Numbered from the stretch's first letter, positions 18,109 to 27,641 are shown. The stretch is DNA of 64,000 nt from Candidatus Paceibacterota bacterium (GCA_035452965.1 DAOTCE010000005.1:1-64000), one strand, 5' to 3'. The notes: generated from the letters alone by a model not told the origin. Made by a program: numbers and translations.

Positions 18109-20049
18109 ATGAGCAACACGACTGAAGGCGGGGAGCCCTGGGATATCCAGGCCGCTCGCAACCTTTACAACATTCATCGCTGGGGCGCGGATTACTTTGA
18201 CATCAACGAAGCTGGGCACGTCGTGGCCAAACCGCTGCGTGAGGCAGGGGCGACCGTCGAGCTGGCGGATGTGATCGAAGAAGCAAAGGGGCGCGGGCTC
18301 AAGTTCCCGTTGCTGATCCGGTTCCAGGACATTCTGCACCACCGGGTCGAGTCGATTAACCTCGCTTTCCGCAACTCGATCGCTGAGTTCGGTTATCAGG
18401 GCAAGTATCGCGGAGTCTTCCCCATCAAGGTGAACCAGTTGCGCGAAGTGGTGGAGGAGATTCTGGACGCGGGCAGGCCGTTTGATTTCGGCCTGGAAGT
18501 CGGCAGCAAGCCGGAGTTGCTAGCGGGCCTCGCCCTGCAGAGTCAACTCGGCAGCCTGATTGTCTGCAACGGTTATAAAGACGCTAGTTTCATTCGGATG
18601 GCACTGCTCGGCATCAAGTTGAACAAGAAGGTGATCATGGTCGTGGAGAAGCTCGAAGAACTGCGCCAGATCATCGCGTTGTCCAAGCAGTTTGGCGTGG
18701 AACCCCTCATCGGCATCCGGTTGCGACTCCTGAGCCGGGGCACCGGCAAATGGGCTGAGAGCGCCGGCGAGAATGCGAAGTTCGGTTTGAGCACCGCAGA
18801 ATTGCTGGCCGCGACGGAGATGCTCAAGGCGGAGAACCTCGCCCACTGCTTTAAGCTGCTGCATTTCCATATTGGTTCGCAGGTGCCGGACATTCTCATA
18901 GTCAAGAAGGCTGTGCAGGAAGCCTCGCGGTTCTACGCCAAACTCCACAAGATGGGCTTTCAGATTGAATTTCTCGACGTCGGCGGCGGGCTGGGCGTGG
19001 ATTACAATGGCAGCCGCTCCGCGTTCGACAGCTCCACCAACTACACGCTGCAGGAGTACGCTAACGACATTGTGTATTACATCGCCGATGTCTGCGACGC
19101 GGAGAAGGTTCCGCATCCGGACATTATCAGCGAGAGCGGGCGGGCGATTGTCGCACACCACAGCGTGTTGATTGTGGAAGTCTTCGGCGCGATCGGCAAG
19201 GACCGGTTGGCGGAGCGTCCCGTGTATGGCGAGAATGAGGCCCCGCTGGTGGACGAATTGCTCGACATCCAGACGAATCTGGCGAAGTTGAACAAGCTGG
19301 AGGCATATCACGACGCGTTGGAACGAAAGGAAGACGCGCAGCACATGTTCACGCTGGGTATGATGGACCTGCCGGCGAAGGCGAAGATCGAGGAACTGTA
19401 CTGGGAAATCAGCCGGGAGGTCGTCGAGAGCTTCAAAGGCCAGGCCTACGTGCCGGCGGAGATTCGCAAGCTTGAAGACAGCCTCGGGGACCAATATCTC
19501 TGCAATTTCTCGGTCTTTCAATCACTGCTCGACCACTGGGCACTGGACCAGTTGTTCCCCATCATGCCCGTAAGCCGCCTGAACGAGCGCCCCACGCGCG
19601 AAGCTACTCTGGTGGACATCACCTGCGATTCAGACGGCCAGGTCAACAAGTTTATTGACCTGCGCGATGTGCGCGACACGCTGCCGCTGCATCCGCTCAA
19701 CACCAATGGCAACGGACAGCCGGAGCCATACTACCTGGGCTTCTTCATGATGGGCGCCTACCAGGACATCATGGGCGATCTGCATAATCTGTTTGGGCGC
19801 GTCAACGAGGTCCATGTTTTCCTCGAGCCCGACGAACCGGCGGGCTACTACGTCGAGGAGATAATCGAAGGCAGCACAATTGTTCAGTGTCTCGCCTCGG
19901 TGCAATACGACGAGAACGAGCTCAAGCGGCAAATGAAGGCGCAGATTGACGAAGCTATCAAGTCCGACCGCATGAAGCCGTCCGAAGCCATGCGCTTGCT
20001 CGACGATTACGAGCGCGGGTTGAAGGAGTATACCTACCTGAGCTTCTAG
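18109..20049 (+). CDS. speA: Biosynthetic arginine decarboxylase
   Basis: PLP-dependent enzyme converting arginine to agmatine, the first step of the agmatine route to polyamines. The 646-residue length matches SpeA. The N-terminus (WDIQAARNLYNIHRWGADYFDINEAGHVVAKP) is characteristic; the PLP lysine lies in YRGVFPIKVNQ, the barrel has FHIGSQV and FLDVGGGLGVDYNG, and the C-terminal domain contains ESGRAIVAHHSVLI. No agmatine-processing gene is adjacent. It appears to be transcribed alone from its own promoter. Confidence is very high. Confidence 0.97.
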   Translation: MSNTTEGGEPWDIQAARNLYNIHRWGADYFDINEAGHVVAKPLREAGATVELADVIEEAKGRGLKFPLLIRFQDILHHRVESINLAFRNSIAEFGYQGKYRGVFPIKVNQLREVVEEILDAGRPFDFGLEVGSKPELLAGLALQSQLGSLIVCNGYKDASFIRMALLGIKLNKKVIMVVEKLEELRQIIALSKQFGVEPLIGIRLRLLSRGTGKWAESAGENAKFGLSTAELLAATEMLKAENLAHCFKLLHFHIGSQVPDILIVKKAVQEASRFYAKLHKMGFQIEFLDVGGGLGVDYNGSRSAFDSSTNYTLQEYANDIVYYIADVCDAEKVPHPDIISESGRAIVAHHSVLIVEVFGAIGKDRLAERPVYGENEAPLVDELLDIQTNLAKLNKLEAYHDALERKEDAQHMFTLGMMDLPAKAKIEELYWEISREVVESFKGQAYVPAEIRKLEDSLGDQYLCNFSVFQSLLDHWALDQLFPIMPVSRLNERPTREATLVDITCDSDGQVNKFIDLRDVRDTLPLHPLNTNGNGQPEPYYLGFFMMGAYQDIMGDLHNLFGRVNEVHVFLEPDEPAGYYVEEIIEGSTIVQCLASVQYDENELKRQMKAQIDEAIKSDRMKPSEAMRLLDDYERGLKEYTYLSF

Positions 20050-20074
20050 CGGTCTTGTCCGCACCCGCCCACGC

Positions 20075-20758
20075 ATGCCTGACCCCGCGCCCAACGCCGA
20101 ACTGTTGCGGTCGCTTGGCCGGTTGGTGCGCGGGTTGTCGGCCTTGTTCTGGGGGCTCCCGATTTCGTTGATCGTGTGCTTTCATACGGCGAAGGCCGAG
20201 TCTTTAAGATCGTTCGGTATCGCGCCGCCACTGGTGACGACGGCGCTGCTGGTCTTCGGGTTGTGGCAACTCGGGGATTTTCAAAGGCAGGAACGCGTGT
20301 GGCGCACCGCGCTGGACCGCGCCTGGCTGCTCAGCCTGGTTAATTTCGGCCTCAGCCCTTTTCTCTATTGGTACAACAAAGTCCCCGCCAACATCTTCTT
20401 TCTGACTATGGTGCTCCTGATGGCGCTCTCGGCGTTGGCGTTCCTGGGCAGCCTGAACTTGGTGCTGCGACGCCTCGGCGCCATGTTGCCCGACGAAGCG
20501 CTGCGCCTGGAGACCCGTCAATTTACAACGCTGAACCTGAATTTGCTCCTGGCAACGTTGCTGCTCGCCGCGCTTTATGTGGGGCTTGGCCAAATCCAAC
20601 CACTGCCCTTCTGGCTGGTGGCGGTGGCGGCCACGATGGAACGCGGCAGTTTGTGGTTTCTGATACCGCTGGTTCTGTTGCCCCTCGCCATGACCATGGC
20701 GCTGCTGTGGAAGACCAAGGAAGTTATCCTCGACAACGTGTTCAGCGCCAAGCGGTAA
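20075..20758 (+). CDS. Multi-pass membrane protein of unknown function
   Basis: Unrecognised 227-residue integral membrane protein with about six hydrophobic segments, among them LSALFWGLPISLIVCF, ITTALLVFGLW-like, IFFLTMVLLMALSALAFLGSL, LNLLLATLLLAALYVGL and WFLIPLVLLPLAMTMALLW. No catalytic or transport motif stands out. It starts 25 bases after speA on the same strand, so it is probably co-transcribed with it. Whether the link is functional, for example polyamine-related, cannot be told from sequence. Confidence 0.75.
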   Translation: MPDPAPNAELLRSLGRLVRGLSALFWGLPISLIVCFHTAKAESLRSFGIAPPLVTTALLVFGLWQLGDFQRQERVWRTALDRAWLLSLVNFGLSPFLYWYNKVPANIFFLTMVLLMALSALAFLGSLNLVLRRLGAMLPDEALRLETRQFTTLNLNLLLATLLLAALYVGLGQIQPLPFWLVAVAATMERGSLWFLIPLVLLPLAMTMALLWKTKEVILDNVFSAKR

Positions 20759-20795
20759 TGCCGACGGGCCAATCCCTTCTGGGCGCTTCGCAAGT

Positions 20796-21527
20796 TTAGT
20801 TGACACGCTCGGCGACCTTGTACGGACGCATCCGTTTCTGCATCCAGCGGACCGCGAGCAAATCGTGGAAAGAAACGAACAGCCGGTTCCATACGCCGTA
20901 ATTGGTCTGGCCGGACAGACGCGCGTTGTGCGACACGGCAATCTCGGTCACGGTGAATCCTTCGATCTTGACCAGCGTGGGCATGAAGCGGTGCATGCCT
21001 TTGAAGTACTTCAAGTTCTCGATACACTCGCGCCGGAAGCCGCGGTAAGTGCAGCCGGCGTCGCTAATCTGTTCGCCGGACAGCCGGTTCCGAACCCAGT
21101 TGGCAATGCGCGACGAGGCGACCCGAATGAAATTGTCCCCCTGACTTCGGGCTTCGACTCGTGTGCCACAAACGCAGTCGTATTGCTTCAGCGGCTCCAG
21201 GAATCGCGGCAGGTCTTTAGGATCGTTCTGCATGTCCCCGTCCAACGTAAACAAATAGTGCCCGCGGGCTGCCTTCAAGCCCGCCCAAAGCGCCGCCGAT
21301 TCTCCGCAATTAAAGGCGAAACGCTGCGCGCGAACCCTCGGGTCACTGGCGGCCAGTTCCCTGAGCATCTCCCATGACCGGTCCTTGCTGCAGTCATCGG
21401 TGATGATGATTTCATAAGGCAGCTTCAGTGGGTCAAGCGCCTTGCGAATCGCCTCTACCAGCGGCCGCAGGTTGTCCTGTTCGTTATAGCACGGAATGAC
21501 GATGCTTAGTGTCGGTGTGTTGGTCAT
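20796..21527 (-). CDS. Family 2 glycosyltransferase, DPM1/GtrB-like
   Basis: Glycosyltransferase of the polyprenyl-phosphate sugar transferase type, 243 residues from the ATG at 21527. It has LSIVIPCYNEQDNL at the N-terminus, IIITDDCSKDRSWEML, the metal-binding LFTLDGDMQNDPKDLPRFL and the GCTYRGFRRECIENL loop. Unlike GtrB it ends without two C-terminal membrane helices, so it is likely cytoplasmic or peripheral. It converges on the membrane protein gene. It probably makes a lipid-linked sugar for surface glycans; donor unknown. Confidence 0.85.
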   Translation of the reverse strand: MTNTPTLSIVIPCYNEQDNLRPLVEAIRKALDPLKLPYEIIITDDCSKDRSWEMLRELAASDPRVRAQRFAFNCGESAALWAGLKAARGHYLFTLDGDMQNDPKDLPRFLEPLKQYDCVCGTRVEARSQGDNFIRVASSRIANWVRNRLSGEQISDAGCTYRGFRRECIENLKYFKGMHRFMPTLVKIEGFTVTEIAVSHNARLSGQTNYGVWNRLFVSFHDLLAVRWMQKRMRPYKVAERVN

Positions 21528-21721
21528 TTTTCTCTTCCGCGGAACTCCGCCACAGCGTCGCAGACGTGAGTAGGGGCGTCCAGACTCATTTCTCCAATTT
21601 ACATTGCTTTTCAGTCCATTCGTCTCTGTCGCTGGCGCCAAGGTGTTATGCATCAGCTTGGGAACCATATCTGGTGGTCGGGCTGATTGGCGTGGTTGGC
21701 TAGACGATGGCTTGATAGTGA

Positions 21722-21785
21722 GGTGGTGCTACGGTGTGTATCCCATGGGGAGCGCTCCCCATGGGATACACACCGTAGCACCACC
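21722..21785. repeat. 64-bp perfect palindrome
   Basis: Left arm 21722-21753 and right arm 21754-21785 are exact reverse complements with no spacer, centred on AGC|GCT. The symmetry breaks at 21721/21786. The inner part contains cccatggggagc, which resembles the centre of the hairpin at 30644-30683. Such a sequence can extrude as a cruciform in DNA or fold as a long hairpin in RNA. Confidence 0.9.
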
Positions 21786-21856
21786 GGTTCAGCGCCATAT
21801 TCCCCAGCCAGGGGTGCCGGGGTCAGCGGCGACTGGAAAAGGCCGGCCGGCAGCAT

Positions 21857-21879
21857 CACTGTCCAAAATACGGACAGTG
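21857..21879. repeat. Perfect 8-bp hairpin
   Basis: cactgtcc (21857-21864) and ggacagtg (21872-21879) flank a 7-base AT-rich loop (aaaatac). It lies downstream of the large palindrome. It could act as an operator-like dyad or be part of a composite repeat element; no T-run follows. Confidence 0.55.
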
Positions 21880-21896
21880 CTCGGGTTGCGGATTGA

Positions 21897-21941
21897 GGGG
21901 ATTCCGGGTGGTGGAGGTGAACACCACGGTTGGGAATCCCC
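21897..21941. repeat. Hairpin with 9-bp outer stem
   Basis: ggggattcc (21897-21905) and ggaatcccc (21933-21941) are exact inverted repeats, and gtggtg/caccac inside can extend the pairing. It is the third dyad within 220 bases and lies about 120 bases beyond the 3' end of the minus-strand mqnC-like gene. Confidence 0.55.
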
Positions 21942-22062
21942 GGAAATCCGTGATCAATCAAGAGAAGGCGCTGTAGTCCAGGCGATTACCGTCGGGTTGG
22001 TGAAGGATGGAGGGGGGCGGGCTTCGGGCTATTGCTTCAAGCGAATTTGCTAAAGGCTGGCC

Positions 22063-23310
22063 TCAATTCAGCAGTCGGTACCAGTTGTCCCGCTGATGCG
22101 GTTCGTAGCCGAGGTCCGAGATGAGCCGGCGCATGTCGGCAACGGCCATGCGGAAGGTCGTGCCGGCTTGCGAAACCACGTTCTCCTCGATCATGATGCT
22201 GCCGAGGTCGTTCGCGCCAAACTTCAGCGCAACCTGGCCGAGTTCCTGTCCCTGCGTCACCCACGAGCTTTGCACGCTGGGGAAGTTGTCGAGGTAGATG
22301 CGCGCCAGCGCTTGCGTGCGCAAATATTCGTGCCCGCCGACGGTTGGCGCGCGCAGCCGTGTATGCTCGGCCTGGAAAGTCCAGCAGATGAAGGCGGTGA
22401 AGCCCTTGGACTTGTCTTGTTGCGCGCGCACGCGTTCGAGGTGCTCGATCCGGTCCTCCACCGTCTCCACGTGGCCGAACATCATGGTGGCGCTTGAACT
22501 CAGCCCGAGCCGGTGAGCTACCTCCATCACTTGCAGCCACTCATCGCTCATCGCTTTGAGCGGGGCCACTCTCTGGCGCACGCGGTCCACCAGGATTTCG
22601 GCGCCGCCGCCAGGTATCGAACCGAGACCCGCCGCTTGGAAATCGGCGATCAGCCGGTCCAGCGGCTCGTTAAATATCTTACGGAAGTGGATGAACTCGC
22701 TGGGGCTGAACCCGTGGATATTGACTTGCGGAAACTTGCCCTTCATGTGGGCAAGCAGGTCCAGATACCATTGCTTGGTGAGCTTTGGGTGGTGGCCGCC
22801 TTGAAGCAAAATCTGCGTGCCGCCCAACGCGACGGTCTCCTCGATCTTGCGGTCCAGTTCCTCCAGCGAGATGACATAGGCATCGGCATCGTTCTCCGTG
22901 CGATAGAAGGCGCAGAACTTGCAGTAGACGTTGCAGACGTTGGTGTAGTTGATGTTCCGATCTACGATATAGGTGACAATCTGATGGCCACGGCCGGTGT
23001 AGGCGGAGCTGCGGGCGATTTGGCGCCGCCGGTCGGCCAGCGCGCCGAGTTCCTCAAGCGGCAGATGGTACAGCCGCAATGCTTCGGTCTGGTCAATGCG
23101 CTGCCCGTCCCAGACCTTTTGCAGCAGGCCGTCCAAAGACGCGTCGTAAATCACCGGCGGAACGTAACGGAGGTTGGGCTGCGAGACAAGCGGGGCGGAA
23201 GCGATCCACGCAGGCGCAGTCCTGGCAGCTCGCGCGGAGGTCCGGTGGACCGGTACCGGGCTGAGGCAACTGGGCGGGTTGTTGGGCTTGTGCGGCTGTC
23301 GAGGCGCCAA
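22063..23310 (-). CDS. mqnC: Cyclic dehypoxanthinyl futalosine synthase
   Basis: Radical SAM enzyme of the futalosine pathway to menaquinone; it cyclises dehypoxanthine futalosine. The cluster motif CNVYCKFC supplies Cys126, Cys130 and Cys133, followed by AFYRTENDADAYVISLEEL. Other family signatures are QILLQGGHHPKL, GLGSIPGGGAEILVDRVR and ATMMFGHVETVEDRIEHL. The first about 45 residues are poorly conserved, so the true start may be downstream of 23310. No other menaquinone gene is in the window. It is 18 bases from recN on the same strand, so the two may be co-transcribed. Confidence 0.93.
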   Translation of the reverse strand: MAPRQPHKPNNPPSCLSPVPVHRTSARAARTAPAWIASAPLVSQPNLRYVPPVIYDASLDGLLQKVWDGQRIDQTEALRLYHLPLEELGALADRRRQIARSSAYTGRGHQIVTYIVDRNINYTNVCNVYCKFCAFYRTENDADAYVISLEELDRKIEETVALGGTQILLQGGHHPKLTKQWYLDLLAHMKGKFPQVNIHGFSPSEFIHFRKIFNEPLDRLIADFQAAGLGSIPGGGAEILVDRVRQRVAPLKAMSDEWLQVMEVAHRLGLSSSATMMFGHVETVEDRIEHLERVRAQQDKSKGFTAFICWTFQAEHTRLRAPTVGGHEYLRTQALARIYLDNFPSVQSSWVTQGQELGQVALKFGANDLGSIMIEENVVSQAGTTFRMAVADMRRLISDLGYEPHQRDNWYRLLN

Positions 23311-23328
23311 CCTCCCGAGCGGGCGGTC

Positions 23329-25014
23329 TTATGCTCCGAGCAGAGCCTCGGCGTGCTTGCGGGCGGCGTCGCTTTGGCCGCCGAACATGCGGGCCAGCTC
23401 GGTGACGCGCGCTTTAGAATCGAGTCGGGTGATCTCGGAAATCGTGCGGCCGGCCTTCACTTGCTTGGTTGCGACGTAGTGCGCCGAGGCCGGAGCCGCC
23501 ACCTGAGGCAAATGGGTAATGCACAGCACCTGTCGCTTCCGAGCAATATGCTGCATTTTCTCGCCTACAGCATTGGCGGTCTCGCCGCCCACGTTGGCAT
23601 CCACTTCATCGAAGACCAGCACCGGGATTTGGTCCTCGGCGGCCAGCACAGTCTTGAGGGCCAGCATCACGCGAGCCAGTTCACCCGAGGAGGCAATCGC
23701 GCGCAACGGGCGAGGCGGCTCGCCGGGGTTGGGGGCGAACTGGAACTCGATGGCGTCGAGGCCATGGGGAGTGAACCGTGTTACCGGAGCTTTGGGGTCG
23801 GATTGGCCCAGTGGGGTGAGGGTGATGTCGAGCTGGCTCTGTTTAAAGCCAAGGTCGGCCAGTTGCTTGTTGGCTGATTTGGCGAGCTGGGGGATGACTT
23901 TGCGCCGTTTGGCGGAGAGGCTCTGGCCGGCGCGCCAGAGTTCGGCTTCGAGCCGCTGGAGTTCGGCATTGAGGCGGCCCAGCTCGGCGTCGCGCTGCTC
24001 CAGGCTTCGGAGCTTGCGCCGGGCTTCGTCGCCAAAGGCGATGACCTCGGCCAGGGTCGCGCCGTACTTGCGTTTGAGTGAGTGGAGCAGGTTGAGCCGC
24101 TCCTCGAGTTCCTGGAGGCGCGCGGGGTTGATGTCGGCCTTGTCGGAGTAATGGGAGAGTTCGGACCGCAGCTCGTGCAGGGCAGCCACGGCTTGTTCGT
24201 GCTGGGTCACCAGGGAGGCTGCCGAGGCGTCCACGCGCTGCAATTCCTGCAAAGTGCGGCCTATGATGCCGGCCTGGGTCAGCAAGGAGGTCTCGTTTTC
24301 GCTGAGCAAATCGAGCGCGGCCTGGCTGAGTTGGAGCAGTTTGGCGGCATTGCTGGCCCGGCGATGGTCCTGCTCGACTTGTCCCTCCTCGTCAGGCTGG
24401 ATGCGGGCGGCCGAAATCTCTTCGGCCTGGAAGCGGAGCAGGTCGAGCTGTTGAGCGTAGGCCTTCTCATCCACGATCAGCGCGGCTTTCTCCGCTTCAA
24501 GTGCGGCGCGGCGGCGAACGAGATCGGAGAAGGCGTCACGTTCGGCCTCCAGCCCGCCAAAGGCGTCCAGAACGGCAAGCTGGCGCGCCGGGTGCAGAAG
24601 GGACTGGTGCTCGTGTGGCCCGTGGATGTCCACCAACCACTCACCCAGCGCCGCGAGGATGGCTAGCGTGGTGGGTGAGCCGTTGATGAACTGGCGGTTT
24701 GCGCCAGCGCTGGTGAAAGCGCGTTTCAGCACCAGCTGGTGGTCTTCGCAAGGCTCAAGGCCGTTCTCCTCCAGGAAGGAAGGCAGCGGGGCTTTGAGCC
24801 TGGACACGTCGAAGACAGCCTCGACCGAGCAACTGTCACACCCGCTGCGGATCAGTGTGCGGTCGGCGCGTTCGCCCAGGGTGAGGTTCAAGGCGCCGAT
24901 GAGGATGGACTTGCCCGCGCCCGTTTCGCCCGTGATGACGTTGTAGCCGGGCTGCAATTCAAGCGTCAAGTCGGCCACGAGGGCGAGGTTCTTGATGCGC
25001 AGGGTAGTCAGCAT
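23329..25014 (-). CDS. recN: DNA repair protein RecN
   Basis: SMC-like ATPase involved in double-strand break repair. The ATG at 25014 gives a 561-residue protein beginning MLTTLRIKNLALV, as in RecN; upstream frame extension to 25254 is not supported. Walker A is GETGAGKS (29-36), the middle is coiled coil, and the C-terminal lobe has an ASSGELARVMLALK signature and Walker B VLVFDEVDANVGG. The gene for MBL-fold protein 25148-25936 diverges from it across 133 bases. Confidence 0.95.
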   Translation of the reverse strand: MLTTLRIKNLALVADLTLELQPGYNVITGETGAGKSILIGALNLTLGERADRTLIRSGCDSCSVEAVFDVSRLKAPLPSFLEENGLEPCEDHQLVLKRAFTSAGANRQFINGSPTTLAILAALGEWLVDIHGPHEHQSLLHPARQLAVLDAFGGLEAERDAFSDLVRRRAALEAEKAALIVDEKAYAQQLDLLRFQAEEISAARIQPDEEGQVEQDHRRASNAAKLLQLSQAALDLLSENETSLLTQAGIIGRTLQELQRVDASAASLVTQHEQAVAALHELRSELSHYSDKADINPARLQELEERLNLLHSLKRKYGATLAEVIAFGDEARRKLRSLEQRDAELGRLNAELQRLEAELWRAGQSLSAKRRKVIPQLAKSANKQLADLGFKQSQLDITLTPLGQSDPKAPVTRFTPHGLDAIEFQFAPNPGEPPRPLRAIASSGELARVMLALKTVLAAEDQIPVLVFDEVDANVGGETANAVGEKMQHIARKRQVLCITHLPQVAAPASAHYVATKQVKAGRTISEITRLDSKARVTELARMFGGQSDAARKHAEALLGA

Positions 25015-25147
25015 GCCGCAGTTACGCGGGTGAATTTGGCGGTAAGACCGCCCTGGGGCAAAGGAAAAGTTGACCGCGGTGGGGGGCGGGCGGGAGGTGT
25101 GGGGCGGGTTGCAGCGGGGGGCGGCATTGGCTAAGCTAAGGCCTGTA

Positions 25148-25936
25148 ATGTCGTTCACGTTCATCTTTCTGGGCTCAGGCACATCGCAGGGCGTGCCGGT
25201 CATTGGCAAGGAGTATCCGCCCGCGTTCCTGGCCAATCCGAAGAACCATCGCACCCGACCCTCGGGCTACGTGGCCACGGAACACACTAGACTGGCGATA
25301 GACACGACGCCGGAGTTCCGCCTCCAGATGTTGCGGGAGAAGATCAACTGGTTGGATGCGGTGGTCTTCACGCATTCTCATGCTGATCATATCATGGGCC
25401 TGGACGACTGCCGCCGGTTTTGCGACCTGCGCGGTGGCAGGGCACTGCCGGTGTATGCGAGCGAAACGACGATGGGTGATTTGAGGCGCGTATTTCGGTA
25501 CGCGTTCCACGACGGCCCGTGGCCGAGGGGCTACTTCATTCCAGAGCCCCATGTCGTCAATGGCCCTTTCAGGCTTGGCGACCTGGACATAATTCCCCTG
25601 CCGCTGCCGCATGGGGCGGCGACCACGCTGGGCTACCTGTTCTTGCAGAACGGGCAGAAGCGGTTGGCCTATCTGAGTGATTGCAAGGAAGTGCCGACCG
25701 AAGCCCTGGGCCAGGTGCGCGGCGTGGAGGTGGCGGTGCTGGACGCTCTGCGGCCCAGGCCGCACCCCACGCACATGTGCCTCGATGAGGCGTTGACTAC
25801 GGCAGAGCGGATCGGCGCAGGCCGGACTTTCTTCACGCACCTGACGCATGACTACGACCACGATGCCGCCCAGGCAGGACTCCCACCCGGGGTGGAGCTT
25901 GCATATGATGGGTTGAAGATCGAGTGTGGCAAGTGA
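25148..25936 (+). CDS. MBL-fold metal-dependent hydrolase, PhnP-like
   Basis: Metallo-beta-lactamase-fold hydrolase of 262 residues from the ATG at 25148. The metal site is THSHADHIMGLDD, with later ligands expected in LPLPHGAATTLGY, LAYLSDCKEVP and FTHLTHDYDHD. The N-terminus LGSGTSQGVPVIG resembles PhnP-type phosphodiesterases, which cleave cyclic phosphodiesters, but there is no phosphonate gene nearby. Ten bases separate it from the next gene, so they are probably co-transcribed. Substrate not determined. Confidence 0.85.
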   Translation: MSFTFIFLGSGTSQGVPVIGKEYPPAFLANPKNHRTRPSGYVATEHTRLAIDTTPEFRLQMLREKINWLDAVVFTHSHADHIMGLDDCRRFCDLRGGRALPVYASETTMGDLRRVFRYAFHDGPWPRGYFIPEPHVVNGPFRLGDLDIIPLPLPHGAATTLGYLFLQNGQKRLAYLSDCKEVPTEALGQVRGVEVAVLDALRPRPHPTHMCLDEALTTAERIGAGRTFFTHLTHDYDHDAAQAGLPPGVELAYDGLKIECGK

Positions 25937-25946
25937 GGCGTGAGGT

Positions 25947-27641
25947 GTGAAAGGGCTGCTTCCAGCTCTAACGATTCTGGCTAGTGCGGCAGCGCACAAC
26001 TTGTGCGCGGCGAGTCCGGGTGATGAGGTGATCGTTGTTTATAACACCCAAGTGCCGGATTCCAAGGGCGTGGCCGAGTATTACGCCGACCGGCGCCATG
26101 TGCCGGCCAGCCAGGTCTTCGGTTTTCCGCTTTCCACGAACGAGAACATGTCGCGGCGGGAATTCCACGAGGTCCTGGCGCAACCTCTCGCGCAGGCACT
26201 GAAGAAACAGAAGCTTTGGGAGATCGGCCCGGTGATCATTCAGGCTACTACCAACCACCCTGGCCGGGTGGAATGGAGGGCGGTGACTTCCAAGATCCGC
26301 TATGCTGTGCTGTGTTACGGAGTTCCTCTGCGCGTTGAGCATGACGCGACCTTTAAGGAGGCGGGCGTGGAAAGCCTGCGGCCGGAACTGCGCCGCGACG
26401 AGGCCGCGTTGGACAGCGAACTGGCTCTGCTGCCGCTGATTGAGGAGAAACCGCCGCTGGCGGGTCCATTGCGGAATTCGATCTACACGACGACGAATGG
26501 GGCCATGTTGCATCCGACCAACGGCGTTTTGCTGGTGGCGAGGCTCGACGGTCCGACGCCCGACATTGCGCGTGGCTTGGTGGATAAGGCGCTTCAGGCT
26601 GAAAGGGACGGTCTGTGGGGGCGCGCCTACTGCGATGCGCGCAACACGACCGATCCCGGTTACAAGGTAGGCGACGATTGGATTCGGGGCGCGGCGGATA
26701 TCTGCCGGCGGCTGGGGTTCGAGACGGTGGTGGATGAGAATCCCGGGACATTTCCGGCCTCCTTTCCCATGAGCCAGATTGCCTACTACCTGGGTTGGTA
26801 CGACGGGAGTGTGTCGGGGCCATTCGCGCAGCGCACGGTCGAATTCATGCCTGGCGCGTTTGCTTATCACATCCACTCCTACAGCGCGGCAACGCTGCGC
26901 AGCGCCAGCCAGCACTGGGTTGGCCCGCTCTTGGCCAAAGGCACCACTATTACCATGGGGTGCGTGAACGAACCTTACCTGACCGGGACACCGGACTTGG
27001 GGGTTTTCACCGCCCGGCTGATCTATAGCCGGTTCTCGTTCGGCGAGGCGGCTTATGCGTGCCAACCGGTGTTATCCTGGCAAACGACGGTAGTGGGCGA
27101 CCCGCTCTATCGGCCCTATGGGATGGATCCTGACCGGCTTCACCGGGCACTCCACGAGCGGGACAGCAAACTGATCGAATGGTCGTGGTTGCGCCTGGCT
27201 AATCTCCACCTGGCCGCCGGCAAACCGCGGGCGGATGTGGCGGGATTCTTGGAGCAAGTCGTGGCCGTGAAGCGCGGCGCCGTGCTCATGGAAAAGCTGG
27301 GCGACTTGTACGCCGCCCAGGGCAAGCCCTCCTCGGCAATCCATGCCTGTCGGCAGGCGTTGGAGCTTGCGCCGTCGCCGCAACAGCGCGTTCGGCTCCT
27401 GCTCACGCTCGGTGAACGGCTGCTCGCCTCGGACCAGACACAGGAAGCCTATGAGGCCTACCAGAAATTGCTCCAGGAATTCCCGGATTACGCCGACAAG
27501 CTCGGCTTGTACCGCAAGTTGCTGCCCCTGGCGCAGAAACTCGACCGCAAGGCCGATGCGGAGAAACACCAAGCAGAGATCACCCGGTTGTCCCCGCCGC
27601 CGCCGAAACCTCCACCTGACAACACGGGTGGCAAACCATAG
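25947..27641 (+). CDS. TIGR03790 family exported protein with TPR tail
   Basis: Protein of 564 residues starting at GTG 25947, with a hydrophobic signal-like N-terminus (LLPALTILASAAAHNLCA). The main domain (about 28-400) matches the TIGR03790 family seen in Verrucomicrobia and other environmental bacteria: VIVVYNTQVPDSKGVAEYYADRRHVP, VLCYGVPLRV, FMPGAFAYHIHSYSAATLR, TMGCVNEPYL. A C-terminal TPR-like region (about 410-540) follows, then a Pro-rich tail. Function of the family is unknown. It lies 10 bases after the MBL-fold hydrolase. Confidence 0.8.
   Translation: MKGLLPALTILASAAAHNLCAASPGDEVIVVYNTQVPDSKGVAEYYADRRHVPASQVFGFPLSTNENMSRREFHEVLAQPLAQALKKQKLWEIGPVIIQATTNHPGRVEWRAVTSKIRYAVLCYGVPLRVEHDATFKEAGVESLRPELRRDEAALDSELALLPLIEEKPPLAGPLRNSIYTTTNGAMLHPTNGVLLVARLDGPTPDIARGLVDKALQAERDGLWGRAYCDARNTTDPGYKVGDDWIRGAADICRRLGFETVVDENPGTFPASFPMSQIAYYLGWYDGSVSGPFAQRTVEFMPGAFAYHIHSYSAATLRSASQHWVGPLLAKGTTITMGCVNEPYLTGTPDLGVFTARLIYSRFSFGEAAYACQPVLSWQTTVVGDPLYRPYGMDPDRLHRALHERDSKLIEWSWLRLANLHLAAGKPRADVAGFLEQVVAVKRGAVLMEKLGDLYAAQGKPSSAIHACRQALELAPSPQQRVRLLLTLGERLLASDQTQEAYEAYQKLLQEFPDYADKLGLYRKLLPLAQKLDRKADAEKHQAEITRLSPPPPKPPPDNTGGKP

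Larger units (their letters stand above)
21528..22062. other. Intergenic region with several inverted repeats
   Basis: About 535 bases with no supported gene between two minus-strand genes. It contains a 64-bp perfect palindrome (21722-21785) and two further hairpins (21857-21879 and 21897-21941), each listed separately. The concentration of inverted repeats suggests a repeat-rich, non-coding element rather than a decayed gene. Confidence 0.6.

Noticed and set aside
18520..19521. 333-residue frame antisense to speA
   Set aside because: It is a shadow frame caused by high GC codon bias; speA is unmistakable on the other strand.
22513..23877. 454-residue frame opposite mqnC and recN
   Set aside because: It covers the antisense of two well-identified genes and shows no domain of its own.
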